From: Pithys albifrons albifrons
Taxonomy: Eukaryota > Chordata > Aves > Passeriformes > Thamnophilidae
Length of the DNA: 64,000 nt
NCBI RefSeq assembly: GCF_047495875.1
Contig: NC_092466.1
Span: forward strand, 17,542,561 to 17,606,560
Reading direction: 5' to 3'
Below the pieces are notes generated by a model, which was not told the DNA's origin, did not search any database, and worked only from the letters and a program-made list of their open reading frames with translations. Positions within the stretch are counted from its first letter, which is position 1. The number at the start of each line of letters is the position of its first letter. Shown piece after piece: positions 42,111-64,000 of this stretch. A program made the translations under genes and the position numbers.

Positions 42111-42473
42111 AGTGAATTTTGTATTAGGCTACATTTGTGCAGGCAGCTCATCCTGAGCAGAAAAAAGGCAACAGTTTTCTTATAAAAGCAGTATGAAATT
42201 AAGGACAATTGTAACAGTATATGTATCTGCAAAGGGACAGGTACAGAGCATGAAACCGCAGGAAGCTTATTCAAATTTTGTCATATATTGGTAATGAAAA
42301 CATATTGGTCTGATGCAAATATGCAACTATAGTCATTTAGCAGAGTTAACCGCTCAAAAATATTAAATATTTTTAAAAATAATTTTTCATTCTATGTTTG
42401 GTTTGCTTTCCTCAAATATTTTAGCAAACAGGTTTCCTTGTAGAAGTACTCACATTTTAACCAGATATTGGAG

Positions 42474-42507
42474 AATACTTGCTAAAAATGTGTACTTAGC
42501 AAGTATT
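42474..42507. repeat. Perfect 12-bp inverted repeat
   Basis: AATACTTGCTAA and its exact reverse complement TTAGCAAGTATT flank a 10-base loop. It lies about 230 bases upstream of an isolated CpG island. Confidence 0.85.
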
Positions 42508-42739
42508 AATAGTAATAAGTGCATATTTCTGCTCTAGAAACCAAGTCATAGAAGTTGTGGTAAGTCTGGCTGAAGACAAAAGCAGTGGTGGGTGGTGAAT
42601 ACCTCTAGTGACAGCAGGCAAAAGCAGCTTTAATTTTAACTGCCCCATACCTGCACCAAGTTTGTTACTGGATGGCTGGTTATGATCAGAATTTTTTGTT
42701 TAGCAAACCGTTTGGATACATGGGAAGAAACAAGCTACT

Positions 42740-43210
42740 GGTGACCACGTAGGGCTGGGTGGGAAGCGATCGGTCAGCAGGGCGCGGCTGGCTCTGCTCA
42801 CCCCGCGGAGGGGAAGGGACACGAGCAGGAGCCCCCCGTGCAGGAGCCCCCCGTGGGCACAGCGAGGGCTGCCCCGAGGGGCGGCGGGGCCGGGCCGGGG
42901 AAGCGGGGGGGGCTGCGTGCGGACTGTGCGGCTGGAACGGCCAGTGATGGGAAGCAGACCGAGGAACGCATCCACAACTCCCTCATCCCCCCTGCTGGAA
43001 CCGTGCTGAAAGAGAAATAAATGGATTTTGAATCCCATTGTGCCTACTCAGTGCCTGAAACACCCGGCAGAACAGGCAGGGGCCGAGGCAGGCGCTGGTC
43101 CGTGGGCACAGCGGGCACTGCCCGCCCCGCCGCCCAGCGCGCAGACAGCGCGGGGTGAGCCAAGTGTCGCGGGGTGCGGGAGCTGCGCGCTGGGAACGCA
43201 CCGACCGGTT
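42740..43210. promoter_or_regulatory. Isolated intergenic CpG island, possible distal LGI1 promoter
   Basis: A sharp GC and CpG rise in AT-rich surroundings. It contains a tandem 15-base repeat (CAGGAGCCCCCCGTG type, about 42825-42854) and a 12-base motif GTGGGCACAGCG seen twice (near 42853 and 43101). A donor-like GGG/GTGAGC occurs at 43154/43155 on the plus strand. An AATAAA is at 43016-43021. No long conserved frame is present. It could be a promoter with a noncoding exon, or a GC-rich inserted element. Confidence 0.5.
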
Positions 43211-45685
43211 TGGGTTAAACTACCACGGCAAGAAACGAGATGCTGACCGTGGCAGAAAAGGGCCCTGGAAAATGTAATTGTGCCTCTCTTTTGATAGAGC
43301 TGTTATTCATAATATTTGCAATTTTGGAAAAAGCGGTTGTTTTGGCATGTGGTTTGGAATAGAAAACTAACTTCCAGGCGTTTCTCGGCATGGACAAAAC
43401 TGGAGTCAGGTTACTGCTCTGCTGCAGAATGTGCTTTTGTTACCCCAAAAATGCCACGCTGCAAAGTTTTCAGAAGGTTCACAGTGTGGTCTGGGTATTA
43501 ACTAAAGAGAAATGCCTAGGTAATTAATGGTGGATTTCAGTGAATGAGCCAAAGGAAATGTAACACAGGGTTTCACCATCAATGGCAAAATATCGCCATG
43601 GCAATGGGTAACTTTGCCAGGAATAAACAAACACACAACAACAGGCCTCTTCTCTTTCAGAAAGAAAGTTAGAGAATTTTCTGTTCTTACCTCACCAAGT
43701 CTGTGCCATTGGACATCTTGGAGGGGAGAAGATGGTGTACCCTACTTATGCAAGTCCCACAGATCAGCTCCCTTCTCAGGCATACAATTAGAGCATTTCC
43801 AGAGCAAGAAATAACCTTTATAAGCAGGGGAAGGCATCGACATTTCCTTAACAATTATTTTAGTGCTTTGGTTGCTGTAATTCTGTACCATTTTCTTACA
43901 GAAGGTGGAAGGGCAGGTTTCTGTCACTCTTAGTTGAAGTCAATCCTGCTTCAGGAGAGACTGCTGACAGGGAAGATTTTCTTAAGAGCAAAAACATGGG
44001 CCCTCACTTAAATTAATAAAGAGCTTTACAAAAGCACAACACAGAAGAGCGAGGGAGCTGAGAAAGCACGAGCTGCCCTTTCTTCCACAGACACAGTTGC
44101 CTGGCGGGAAGCCGTGCACAGGCACTGCAGTCCTCTCCCAGCAGGGCCTTGGAAGGTGTCTGTCTGCCTCTGGAAGCTTTCTGGACTTTTCTGGCTGCAC
44201 CCAGTCCCTCAGAGGATGCAGTCCCACCACCTGGCACGAGCTCTGTGCATCTCCACTTATCAAGGATTCAGCAATGTTAGGGTTATGCCTTGTATCCATA
44301 CAGGGTTTCTTGCCGTTTTGCAGGCTGTTGTTCCCTTTTGCCATATGTTTACACATAGGATATCAGATTCCTGCTGGGCACCCATATCTGGATATGCACT
44401 AGGGCCTTGCTGGCAGAGCCAAGTGGCCATGTGGAATCAAAGGAGAGGCAACCAGGAGTTGAGAGAGATCTCCTCATTAGAATATCAAGCATCTCCTGCT
44501 GAGGAGACAGTATCTATATGAAGGACCCAATAGTGAGCCTGAATGTATTAAATGTCTGTACCATTGGGTTGACCCTACTAGGCTTTGTGAGCTTTGTGAT
44601 GTAAATGGTTTTACGGGGAAGTGTTAAGACCTGTTAAAGTTTGCAAAACTCTTCTAATAGCAATCCTATATTGAAAACAAAAAATCATCCCATATGGCTT
44701 TCCAGCCATTTGGCATTCATTAGTTTTGTCTTACCATTCTTAATATAATAACACTTAGGTGCTGCTTAAGTTCCTTATGAAATATTTATTGTACTTTACT
44801 GTAAAGTCTTCAGGCTGAGAACTGTATCTTACAGAGTACTCATACCACATCTAGCACTCTTTTCGATTGCAGCCTCCAGAAGGTATTGTGAAGATTCCTT
44901 ACCCCAAGATCCATCCCTATCCTGTCGCTTTTCAAAGAAGGTCTATTCTTAACTACATGTTTAACACAGCTGGTGTTTAAATAAAAATTTTCGTTTTTTT
45001 CCATCTAAAATGATCAAAACAGTTTCCAAGCAAATAATTTTTTTACTTGAACTTCAAATTAATGTTGACCCTATTGAGCTGTGCTTGACCACTTTATTTA
45101 ACCAGCTCAGGAAATATGTAACAAATGCGAAGGGTTCTTTTTTTAAAAAAAAAAAAAGCTGCAGTTATTTCGGCTCTTATTTTGCATGAGAAAATATTTT
45201 GTTTAGGAATGACAGTCATAGGCATTCTCTCATACATTGTAATATTTTCCATGTGTGGCAGCTTGTTTTTCAGTGGTACAAATATGTGCAATAAGGGCTA
45301 AGGATAAAAATTAATCTAACAGCTTTTGCAGCAATGCTTTTGATGGTTTCACTCGATTTCATTTTCCTGTGGATACTGCCGTTAGTTCTGCTGCTTGAAA
45401 TATGTGAAGCATAATTCTGAAAGGTTCACGAGGTTGTAGGGATCCAGTAAGAGATGACTGATTTCTCCCCCCACACACATACACTCCACCCCACACCCAC
45501 TCACCCACCCACCAGCAAAACATAATGCTGTACTATTTTTGGTAACAGGGAAAGGGCCTCCCTGTGAAAACAGAAAGCAGTGTATTTCTCAGTTACATCA
45601 CTTTGCAATCTAATGCTGTGTTGTGCTCAGTGTTTTTGTGGTGATGCAAGTCTTTTTTTTCCCTTCCTTTTTTTTTTCTCTTCAG
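43211..45685. other. Intergenic or 5' intronic sequence before LGI1
   Basis: No supported coding feature. C/A-rich low-complexity sequence at about 45467-45518 and a long polypyrimidine tract at 45648-45683 ending in AG at 45684-45685. If a noncoding LGI1 exon exists upstream, this would be its intron. Confidence 0.55.
45648..45685 (+). promoter_or_regulatory. Acceptor-like polypyrimidine tract in the LGI1 5' region
   Basis: About 35 nearly pure pyrimidines followed by CAG at 45683-45685, the form of a strong 3' splice site. It lies 258 bases upstream of the LGI1 ATG. Confidence 0.4.
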
Positions 45686-45869
45686 CCGGTTGGATTTTCC
45701 CCATCTTACAGCACCTCGCAGGTCTCTTCTCTGAGCAGTACGTTGCCTGAGTGAGTGGAAACATACAGATCAGCTGCAGGTTTCTGTCTACAAAAACAGA
45801 GTGAAAGAGAAAGAAAAGGGTTGGGAAAGCAGAGACAAATATTGACCTGGACTTATAGAAAGACATCCA

Positions 45870-45881
45870 ATGGCTGAATAA
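45870..45881 (+). CDS. Minimal upstream ORF (3 codons) in the LGI1 5' UTR
   Basis: ATG GCT GAA TAA, 62 bases before the LGI1 start codon, assuming transcription begins upstream. Such minimal frames mainly affect scanning and reinitiation. Confidence 0.4.
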   Translation: MAE

Positions 45882-45943
45882 AGAACCCTGTTCATGTTTT
45901 GGGATATTCTTTCAACTGGCTGGAACGAGAGCGGATCAAAAGA

Positions 45944-57591
<11,648 letters not shown>

Positions 57592-58010
57592 CACTCATAA
57601 TTCTGAGATTACATCAGACTTTCTACTGTAAGCGGACAAAATGAACTAAATGCATGACTCTCTTATCTTACTTCCAAATGAATGCCTTTAAAAGTTGAGA
57701 TTGCTAGAACAAAGTATTACTAGTATCTTCATCTTTAATTGTCAAGTCTAGTGGTGTTGGAAGTTGCATTTTTTAACAAAAAGAAATTAAATTAACTGTT
57801 CTTTGCATCCACAATATGTAAATATGTGTGCAACTGCATCTGTTGCTATAAAGAATATTAAGATGTACTTTTCCATTTATTTATTCACCTGTTTGAAAAA
57901 ACTGCCAAATAAAATGTTTACATTTTGTGTCTTTCACATTCCAAATGTTTTCTGCAGGTGATACTTTTTATTTGTGTATATATTATACACATAAAAAAAA
58001 TAAATCTAAG
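57592..58010 (+). other. LGI1 3' UTR (predicted)
   Basis: AT-rich sequence from the stop codon to just past two AATAAA signals. The 3' end is inferred from those signals only; longer isoforms are possible. Confidence 0.55.
57908..57913 (+). terminator. LGI1 polyadenylation signal
   Basis: AATAAA 317 bases after the stop codon, followed by the U/GU-rich TTTTGTGTCTTTC within 20 bases. A second AATAAA is at 57999-58004. Confidence 0.6.
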
Positions 58011-61000
58011 AAGGCATATTGCCCAATGCAGTGTTGTACTGCAGAGAAGATACACAATATTGAAGATCTGGTGGTTTTACACAGAAAAATAAGTTCTTGA
58101 TAAAAATACTGTGTTGTAACACAAGCCTATAAATTATCACCTGGACATATTCCTTGCAATTATGTGAAGCTTCACTGATTGAAACAGAACTCTACCCAGA
58201 AGAAAGAGTTCAGTTATATAGATCGGGTTCTAGGATGGAGGGTTCAGTTACACACACGTAATTGTAGGATGGGGCTTTGTACTGTGTAGAGCTGGAAGCA
58301 TGCAGTTTTCTAAAATTTACAAAGAACACAGCAGAATAAAGGACAAGGTAAAGGTCTATCTTTCTACACCTGATGCTGAAGCAGCACAAAAGAAATCTCT
58401 TGTGTAACACTGGGGCTGTTACTGTGCTGAAAGCTGGAAACACAGCTTATTTTGCAGGTAGCAATATTTCTATAGCTGAACTGTCACACATCACTTGCAT
58501 GAATTCTGTGTGTCCCTGTCAAGTCTTTCCACTGTAATTGCAATTATTTAGTCTTCAATGAATTTATTCCTTATTCTGAATGAAGCTAGTGAAGTATTTT
58601 TTTTCCACTATCCTGCAATGAAGTTTAGTAACAGATTGTTCTGAAATTTAGGGAACTTTGAATGTGGCAGGATAAATTCAGTTTGTATATAGCATATGCA
58701 ACTCTAGGAAAGATACCTATATCTGTTAAGCTGTGCCAAATCTGAATTTGGCATCAAAATCTATTACAAACTCAAAATAGTCTTTTGTTTACAAACGTCT
58801 AGTGCATCAGTTATGAGAAACCTACACTGCTGCTGAAGATGATTTGGTGCAGCTCAGGAAGAGAGCTCAAGTTTATTTTAGAAACCTTTGCACTTCACTT
58901 GGAGTTATGGAGCATTGTGCTCCAGTGCCATCTTTAAAATATACACATGAATACTCTGTACATTTATACACATTTCTTACATTTCTCACATTCACAGACA
59001 TTGACTGGCAAATAATATTAATCACACTATGCGTGTAAGCTAATCACATGAGCTGATTAATGTGTATTTTAAGAAGTCAGTCCTAAACAGTATGCTTCTA
59101 TTATAAAGAATGGAGATTTTTTTATATTAAATGGTATTTGAGAAGAAAAGGTATCACTTGAGCAATACTACTCTAATAAGTTAATTTTTCTGATGCCTTT
59201 TTATCCATAACTGCCTGTGTTCTGGTCAATATTTGGCTTAGTAATTACCTATTCCATATTTAGAATGTGCCTAGAAAGATTTTAAACTATGTTTCACAGC
59301 TGAAACCTCCAAATTTTTTCTGAATAAATACATTTCCAAAAATCATCTGATAAATCATCCCTTGTTTGACAGGTTTCCTTTATATGTTAAACCTTATTTC
59401 CTTTATATATTTTTAGCTTTTATGTGAGCATGATTTCAAAACCCAGATGAACCCAAATAATCTTTTTTAATGTTTCTCAATGTTGGCTGCAATTTGTGAT
59501 TGCCAACTCAGTTTGTCCATTTCTTCTTCAGTGCACCTTGCATGGCAAAGGAATGAAATGCAAATTCATGAACCCATCTCCAGTCTACTGGCAAATCATG
59601 AATTGTTTTCTGCTTCTTCTTGTCTTTTGTTTCAGTCTTTTACTTAAGGTCCTATTGAATTATGTGCACTGTTTTCAATCTGACTTTTCCCATTATACTT
59701 GCCTACAGGCACTCTCTATCAGATTATAGAGGTCATAGCTTTGTATCCCTCTCATTATGGACATATTAAGTGGAGTTGTAAACCTCGCCAATCTGCTACC
59801 AACATTTATTTACAAACACTATACCTCAATATATTATCTCACAATTGTACCTTGAGAAAGTTGTTTCATGGAATTGTATTTCAGAGCCAGCCAGCCATGC
59901 TGGCTATGCCCTAAGCTACAGTAGTGCTGTGATTGTTTTCCTGAAATATTACAGACTTACGGGAATTTACTCTTACTCCTGGGTTTAAAAGAAGAGTTTA
60001 AAAGCCTGCAAGGGTGTGAGTCACTAGAATTTTACATTCATGATACCTATAAAGCCAACAGCAGTACAGGGGAGGGTAGCAAGGGATTGATCTGTTGGAG
60101 TACGCAACTGTGTCACCGGTTTGGTTGCTCCTGCAGAAAATTTTACATGTAGTCAAGCACTAATGATTTGGGAAGTTTTTAATGCCTACATAATTTTTGG
60201 AAGGTCAACTAGTTATTAAAAAATGCTGAATCTGTTCTCTTTTGAATACCTCTTTCTCTAGTCGATTTATGTCAGGTGGACACTCACAGGGACTACAGCC
60301 AGTTTCTTATTGTGCAAGTACAGCATTTCTTTGCACCGTATGAGGAACTGGGGTATTTTTAGAACAGAATTCATAATCCTTAGTGTAGAAGAGCGTAAAG
60401 GCTCATTAGGTGGTTCCCTATGCTGTTTCTTCCTAATTTCAGAGACTGGGCATTTTAACAACTCATCTGAGCAGAGGGCCATATTCCATCCTGGTTCTCA
60501 GCTCAGTATTCCATCTGGTATCAGTGGAAGACTCAGACAATTACCAGAATAGAACCTTTTATCATATGTACTTTGATACTTTTAAAAATATTGTTTAAAA
60601 AAATAAACATATATTTCAGCAAACACTATGTTACTGGTTGTCCTCTGTAGTTGGAATGGATTTTCTAAACTCCCTAATTGTTTTGTTTATGCCTGGCAGA
60701 GTATGTAAAGTACTAAATGTATTACAGAAGACAGTACTGAAGGTTATTAATGTGTACTGCTGGTGTTTGATGCTGCTTAGTTGTGTTAACATCTAAGAAA
60801 AAAAATAATGGAATTATATTGTATTCCTACAACTCCTTCATTATCTTTTTATTAGAGCACAAATATAAAAGAATATAGACCTCTCTACTCTGGAAGAGAT
60901 ATATAAAATACATTTAGAATACCTGATACTTCACCACGTGTAATTTTTTTTATTTTATCTGTTGGAAAAATATTCCAAAATGCACTCTCCCTACTAAGAA

Positions 61001-64000
61001 GAAAATTCACTAAGGAAAAATCTTGTACAAAGTAACAAAACAAACAGAAATGTATTACTGGTTTGTATTTAACATTAATTACAACTTCTCTTGATTATCT
61101 TATTTTAATTTTTAAAATTTTATTTGAAGGGGTTGTAACAGCCACTCAAAGTACACTGGAGAGGGGAAACAATTATTGGCATAGTTAATAATATGTGTGA
61201 TATGCTTTGATACATCCTAGTGGGAAGCTCACTGTCTAACAGCTGTATTTATGTATATGAGCATTACAATATATTGTGTTAGCATTCAAGGGAAACAAAG
61301 AATATTTAAACCATAGAAGTAACAAACAGTACTCAGACTGACAACAGGCACCAAGAGAAAGCAGAGAATCAACATGCTCAAAATGTTGTAGCTAGGGACA
61401 GAATATAAGCCCACAGCAAGTCTCAAGAATCTGGAAGTTTTCCCTTTCAAGCAAGTATTTTTCTTACCATGAAACACAAAATGTGTTCCTTCTCTGTGAG
61501 GACCCCTGAAAATCCAGACAGTCACCCAGTTCTTGCAAAATATAGTAAGAGGCGTACAAACTTAATGCACTATATCCATGATCTTACTATGTAGATTTTT
61601 TTTCCTTTTGACACCTCTTTGCTGCATCAGTCTCAGCCGTGGTGACACATACGGAGTGGTAAGCACATTACTGCCCACCACAAGGGCCAGGGCCAGACAG
61701 AAATTAAGGCAGGTTCAGCAGGTAGAAAATACAAACCCAAACACTCAATTCACTCAGCTGTTAATGCCTCCCCCACTGCCTTGCAGGCTTTCTCTCTGAT
61801 TTGTTCTACATATTGCCAACACTTGCTGCTACCTTTCATTTGCCTGCAAGCCTTCTGCTCTCATACTTGCTGATCTGGAGACCTGAGCAGGGTAGTAAAG
61901 CTGTGATTTAGACTCCTATTGATTAGAATGGCTGAATGTGTTTTTGTGGCCACGAACTGACCGGTAAATTTCGAGGTCTTGGGGAGTTCAATTCCTCAAG
62001 GCAGAACTGCGGTACAGTGCCTGACTTCCTGCTAATGGCAACTATTCTTCATTACTGATGACTCTGAATTCTAATGGCTGGTGTTACAGGCATGTCTCTG
62101 TTTATAGTTCACTTCAACAAAGTGCTCAGAGGCAAACCTAACCCTATTTCTATTCAGGAATTTTCCTGAAATGAACTATAACTACAAAGACCTCCAGTGT
62201 GCTATACAGAAGTAGTGTTGTATTTGTGCTTTGAGACTTTGAATCTCTCTGAGTAGTTATGGTAGTGTAATACTTCTGTCTTCAAATTTGTTACAGTAGA
62301 AAGCAATTTGCCCCTAAATACGCATATTTATATTCATATAATTGTTTATTTATACTCCAAACAAACTGAAGTGGATGATGGCAATAATTATGTTACTGTT
62401 CCCAGTCTCCCATTCATCAAATCAGTTTCTGAATTCTCAAAAGTTGTTTTCAACTCAGCCTTACTTTATGCCTCCTACTGAATTATTTCAATTGAAAAAG
62501 GACTTTCTGACCCGTTCTCACTTCCTGTTTGAAGGCCTGGATAGTGACAGCAGTATGTTCGCAAGTTGTCAACCTGCCCAGATGGTGAGCATCCAAAAAT
62601 GCTGAAAGAGCTTCAGAATAAACAGGCTGATCTGCTAAGAATACACAGTCCTTCATTAAAAACCATTTATGTGCAAAAGAAGTGGAAGTAGCAAATACAA
62701 TGTCTATTTTTTTAAAAAGTTCATGGGACAACCAGTGGAGTTTCAAATCAGTAAGGTCCACATTTGTCTGAAATTATAAATGGAAATGGAAGTGTAAACT
62801 TTAGGAGAAATTAGGTAACAGGACATGGGGCATGCTGACTAGTGAAGTTGAGGGTCAGAAATGCAAAATATTATACATAGAAAGAAATGCTTGCAAAGCT
62901 TAAAATTAGCAGTAAAGCAAGTCAACTTGTCATTGTTCTGAACAACACAGCAAGACATTGATCTCAATATACAGCTACAGGAAAGAATAAATATGTTACC
63001 ACTTGGGCAGGATAGTAGGGAGAATACAGCACTATATGTCATTGCTTTATCTGACGTGCTGCATGCAGTACTAATGTAGCTATCTCTGCAGAGTGATTAA
63101 GGACTCAGAGATGTGGAAAAACTTATCAAAGGTGTGAAACAAGATGATACTTCACACTACCAAACACCAAGTCATAAACCAAAATACCTTCCCCCTAAAA
63201 TTAAACTGTGGCATTCATTGTAATAGGCAGTTGTTGAGGACAATTAGATAGCATTCAGAAAGTCAAACATGGACTAATTACATAAAAATTGTAATTCTAT
63301 TTTTTAGTATTGAGCAAAATTGCTCTTTATTAGGGAAGTGGAGGTTCTTTGCACTTCTGGCAGAAGCATCTGGCTGTAGCCATTTTGGATGAAAAGCCAA
63401 GCAGCAGGATAATGAATGTGCTCCAGTGTGGCATTTCCTATCTTCAGTTCTTGAGGCACATTGTTCAACATCATTGCTGAAGTTCACAAAATAAAATATA
63501 TCAGTTGTGCATATGAATTATCTGTGCAGAAGCACTTACAATACTGAAAAAATCTGGAAGATACCAGCAACATAATTCCTTAAAATTATGTCAACAATTA
63601 AAAAAAAAACTGCCAAACTATTTGCAAGCACTTAAGAATGTAATTGCAGAACTTGGGCTGACTTCAGCTGTTTTAGTCCTGACTGAAGTAGACACCCCTG
63701 GGAAGAACAGAACATATAAGCTTATTATTAAGATTTGTGTATTAGAGCTGCAGAAATATTAGTTGCAACATACCTAATGATTTACCAGATAATAGTATTG
63801 TCCTATGAGGGGGTAATTTCTGAATCACTGGTACAGGTCACCAATTTTGGAAAAACAATCAAATAAACAAACAAACAATCCCAATGTCACAATTTCCAAA
63901 TAACTGAAATTTGAAAAACCTATCCCGCTGCCTTTTGTCCCCCATATACGATAGCATAATGATACTACCCATTCAGGAAAACCACCAGTAAATATGTTAC
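58011..64000. other. Intergenic region downstream of LGI1
   Basis: 6 kb of AT-rich DNA with only short open frames and no recognisable exon, RNA gene or intact repeat. In human the next gene downstream is SLC35G1 (recall); no part of it is seen here. Confidence 0.65.

Larger units (their letters stand above)
29191..42739. other. Intergenic region FRA10AC1-LGI1, proximal part
   Basis: 13.5 kb, mainly AT-rich and without a supported gene. It holds a CATT microsatellite (33020-33038), a 14-base tandem duplication (32272-32299), a palindromic TATA-like motif (37102-37115), a CR1 3' end (40931-40982), a CTCF-like motif (32424-32436) and a 12-bp inverted repeat (42474-42507). All open frames are short and lack family similarity. 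Confidence 0.7.

Noticed and set aside
42700..43246. Short open frames in the second CpG island
   Set aside because: All are under 115 codons, occur in several frames on both strands and have GC-driven composition without family similarity.
45708..45730. REST/NRSF-like AGCACC half site in the LGI1 5' region
   Set aside because: Only the left half matches; the GGACAGCGCC half is absent, so it is not a credible full element.
59496..59914. Adjacent open frames downstream of LGI1
   Set aside because: Hydrophobic AT-rich translations without recognisable similarity; not part of the expected next gene.

Overview
This window is vertebrate nuclear DNA, most likely from a bird. Three facts support that: intron-rich genes with canonical GT-AG splicing, CR1-type LINE fragments typical of sauropsids, and a compact layout (from recall, the same three genes are more widely spaced in human). 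Gene order and orientation, PDE6C(+) - FRA10AC1(-) - LGI1(+), match human 10q23.33. There are no prokaryotic features, CRISPR arrays or intact mobile elements.

Region 1 (1-5780) holds the last six coding exons of PDE6C, the cone photoreceptor cGMP phosphodiesterase alpha' subunit. It covers the end of the catalytic domain through the C-terminal CaaX box, and the 5' part of the gene lies outside the window. Region 2 (5781-8835) is the convergent 3' end zone of PDE6C and FRA10AC1. Region 3 (8836-28569, minus strand) is a complete 14-exon FRA10AC1 reading frame of 329 codons, for a nuclear, spliceosome-associated protein. Exon junctions keep phase throughout, and one intron has minor-spliceosome (U12-type) signals. 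Its first exon lies in a strong CpG island (about 28290-29190) with short CGG-like and GGGGCC-like tracts, notable because the human gene is named for the CGG-repeat fragile site FRA10A.

Region 4 (about 29200-45685) is intergenic. It contains a second, isolated CpG island (about 42740-43210) 2.7 kb upstream of LGI1, some decayed repeats and candidate CTCF motifs. Region 5 (45944-57591, plus strand) is complete LGI1: eight coding exons and 543 residues, with a signal peptide, cysteine-flanked leucine-rich repeats and an EPTP beta-propeller. It encodes a secreted synaptic protein. Region 6 (57592-64000) is the LGI1 3' UTR followed by AT-rich intergenic DNA with no recognisable gene.

The three genes do not form a functional unit; they are conserved neighbours. 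I found no undescribed system. The best leads are the U12 intron, the shifted translation starts of FRA10AC1 and LGI1 relative to human, an open frame running through the CGG-like tract of FRA10AC1, and a possible unannotated 5' exon of LGI1 in the isolated CpG island.
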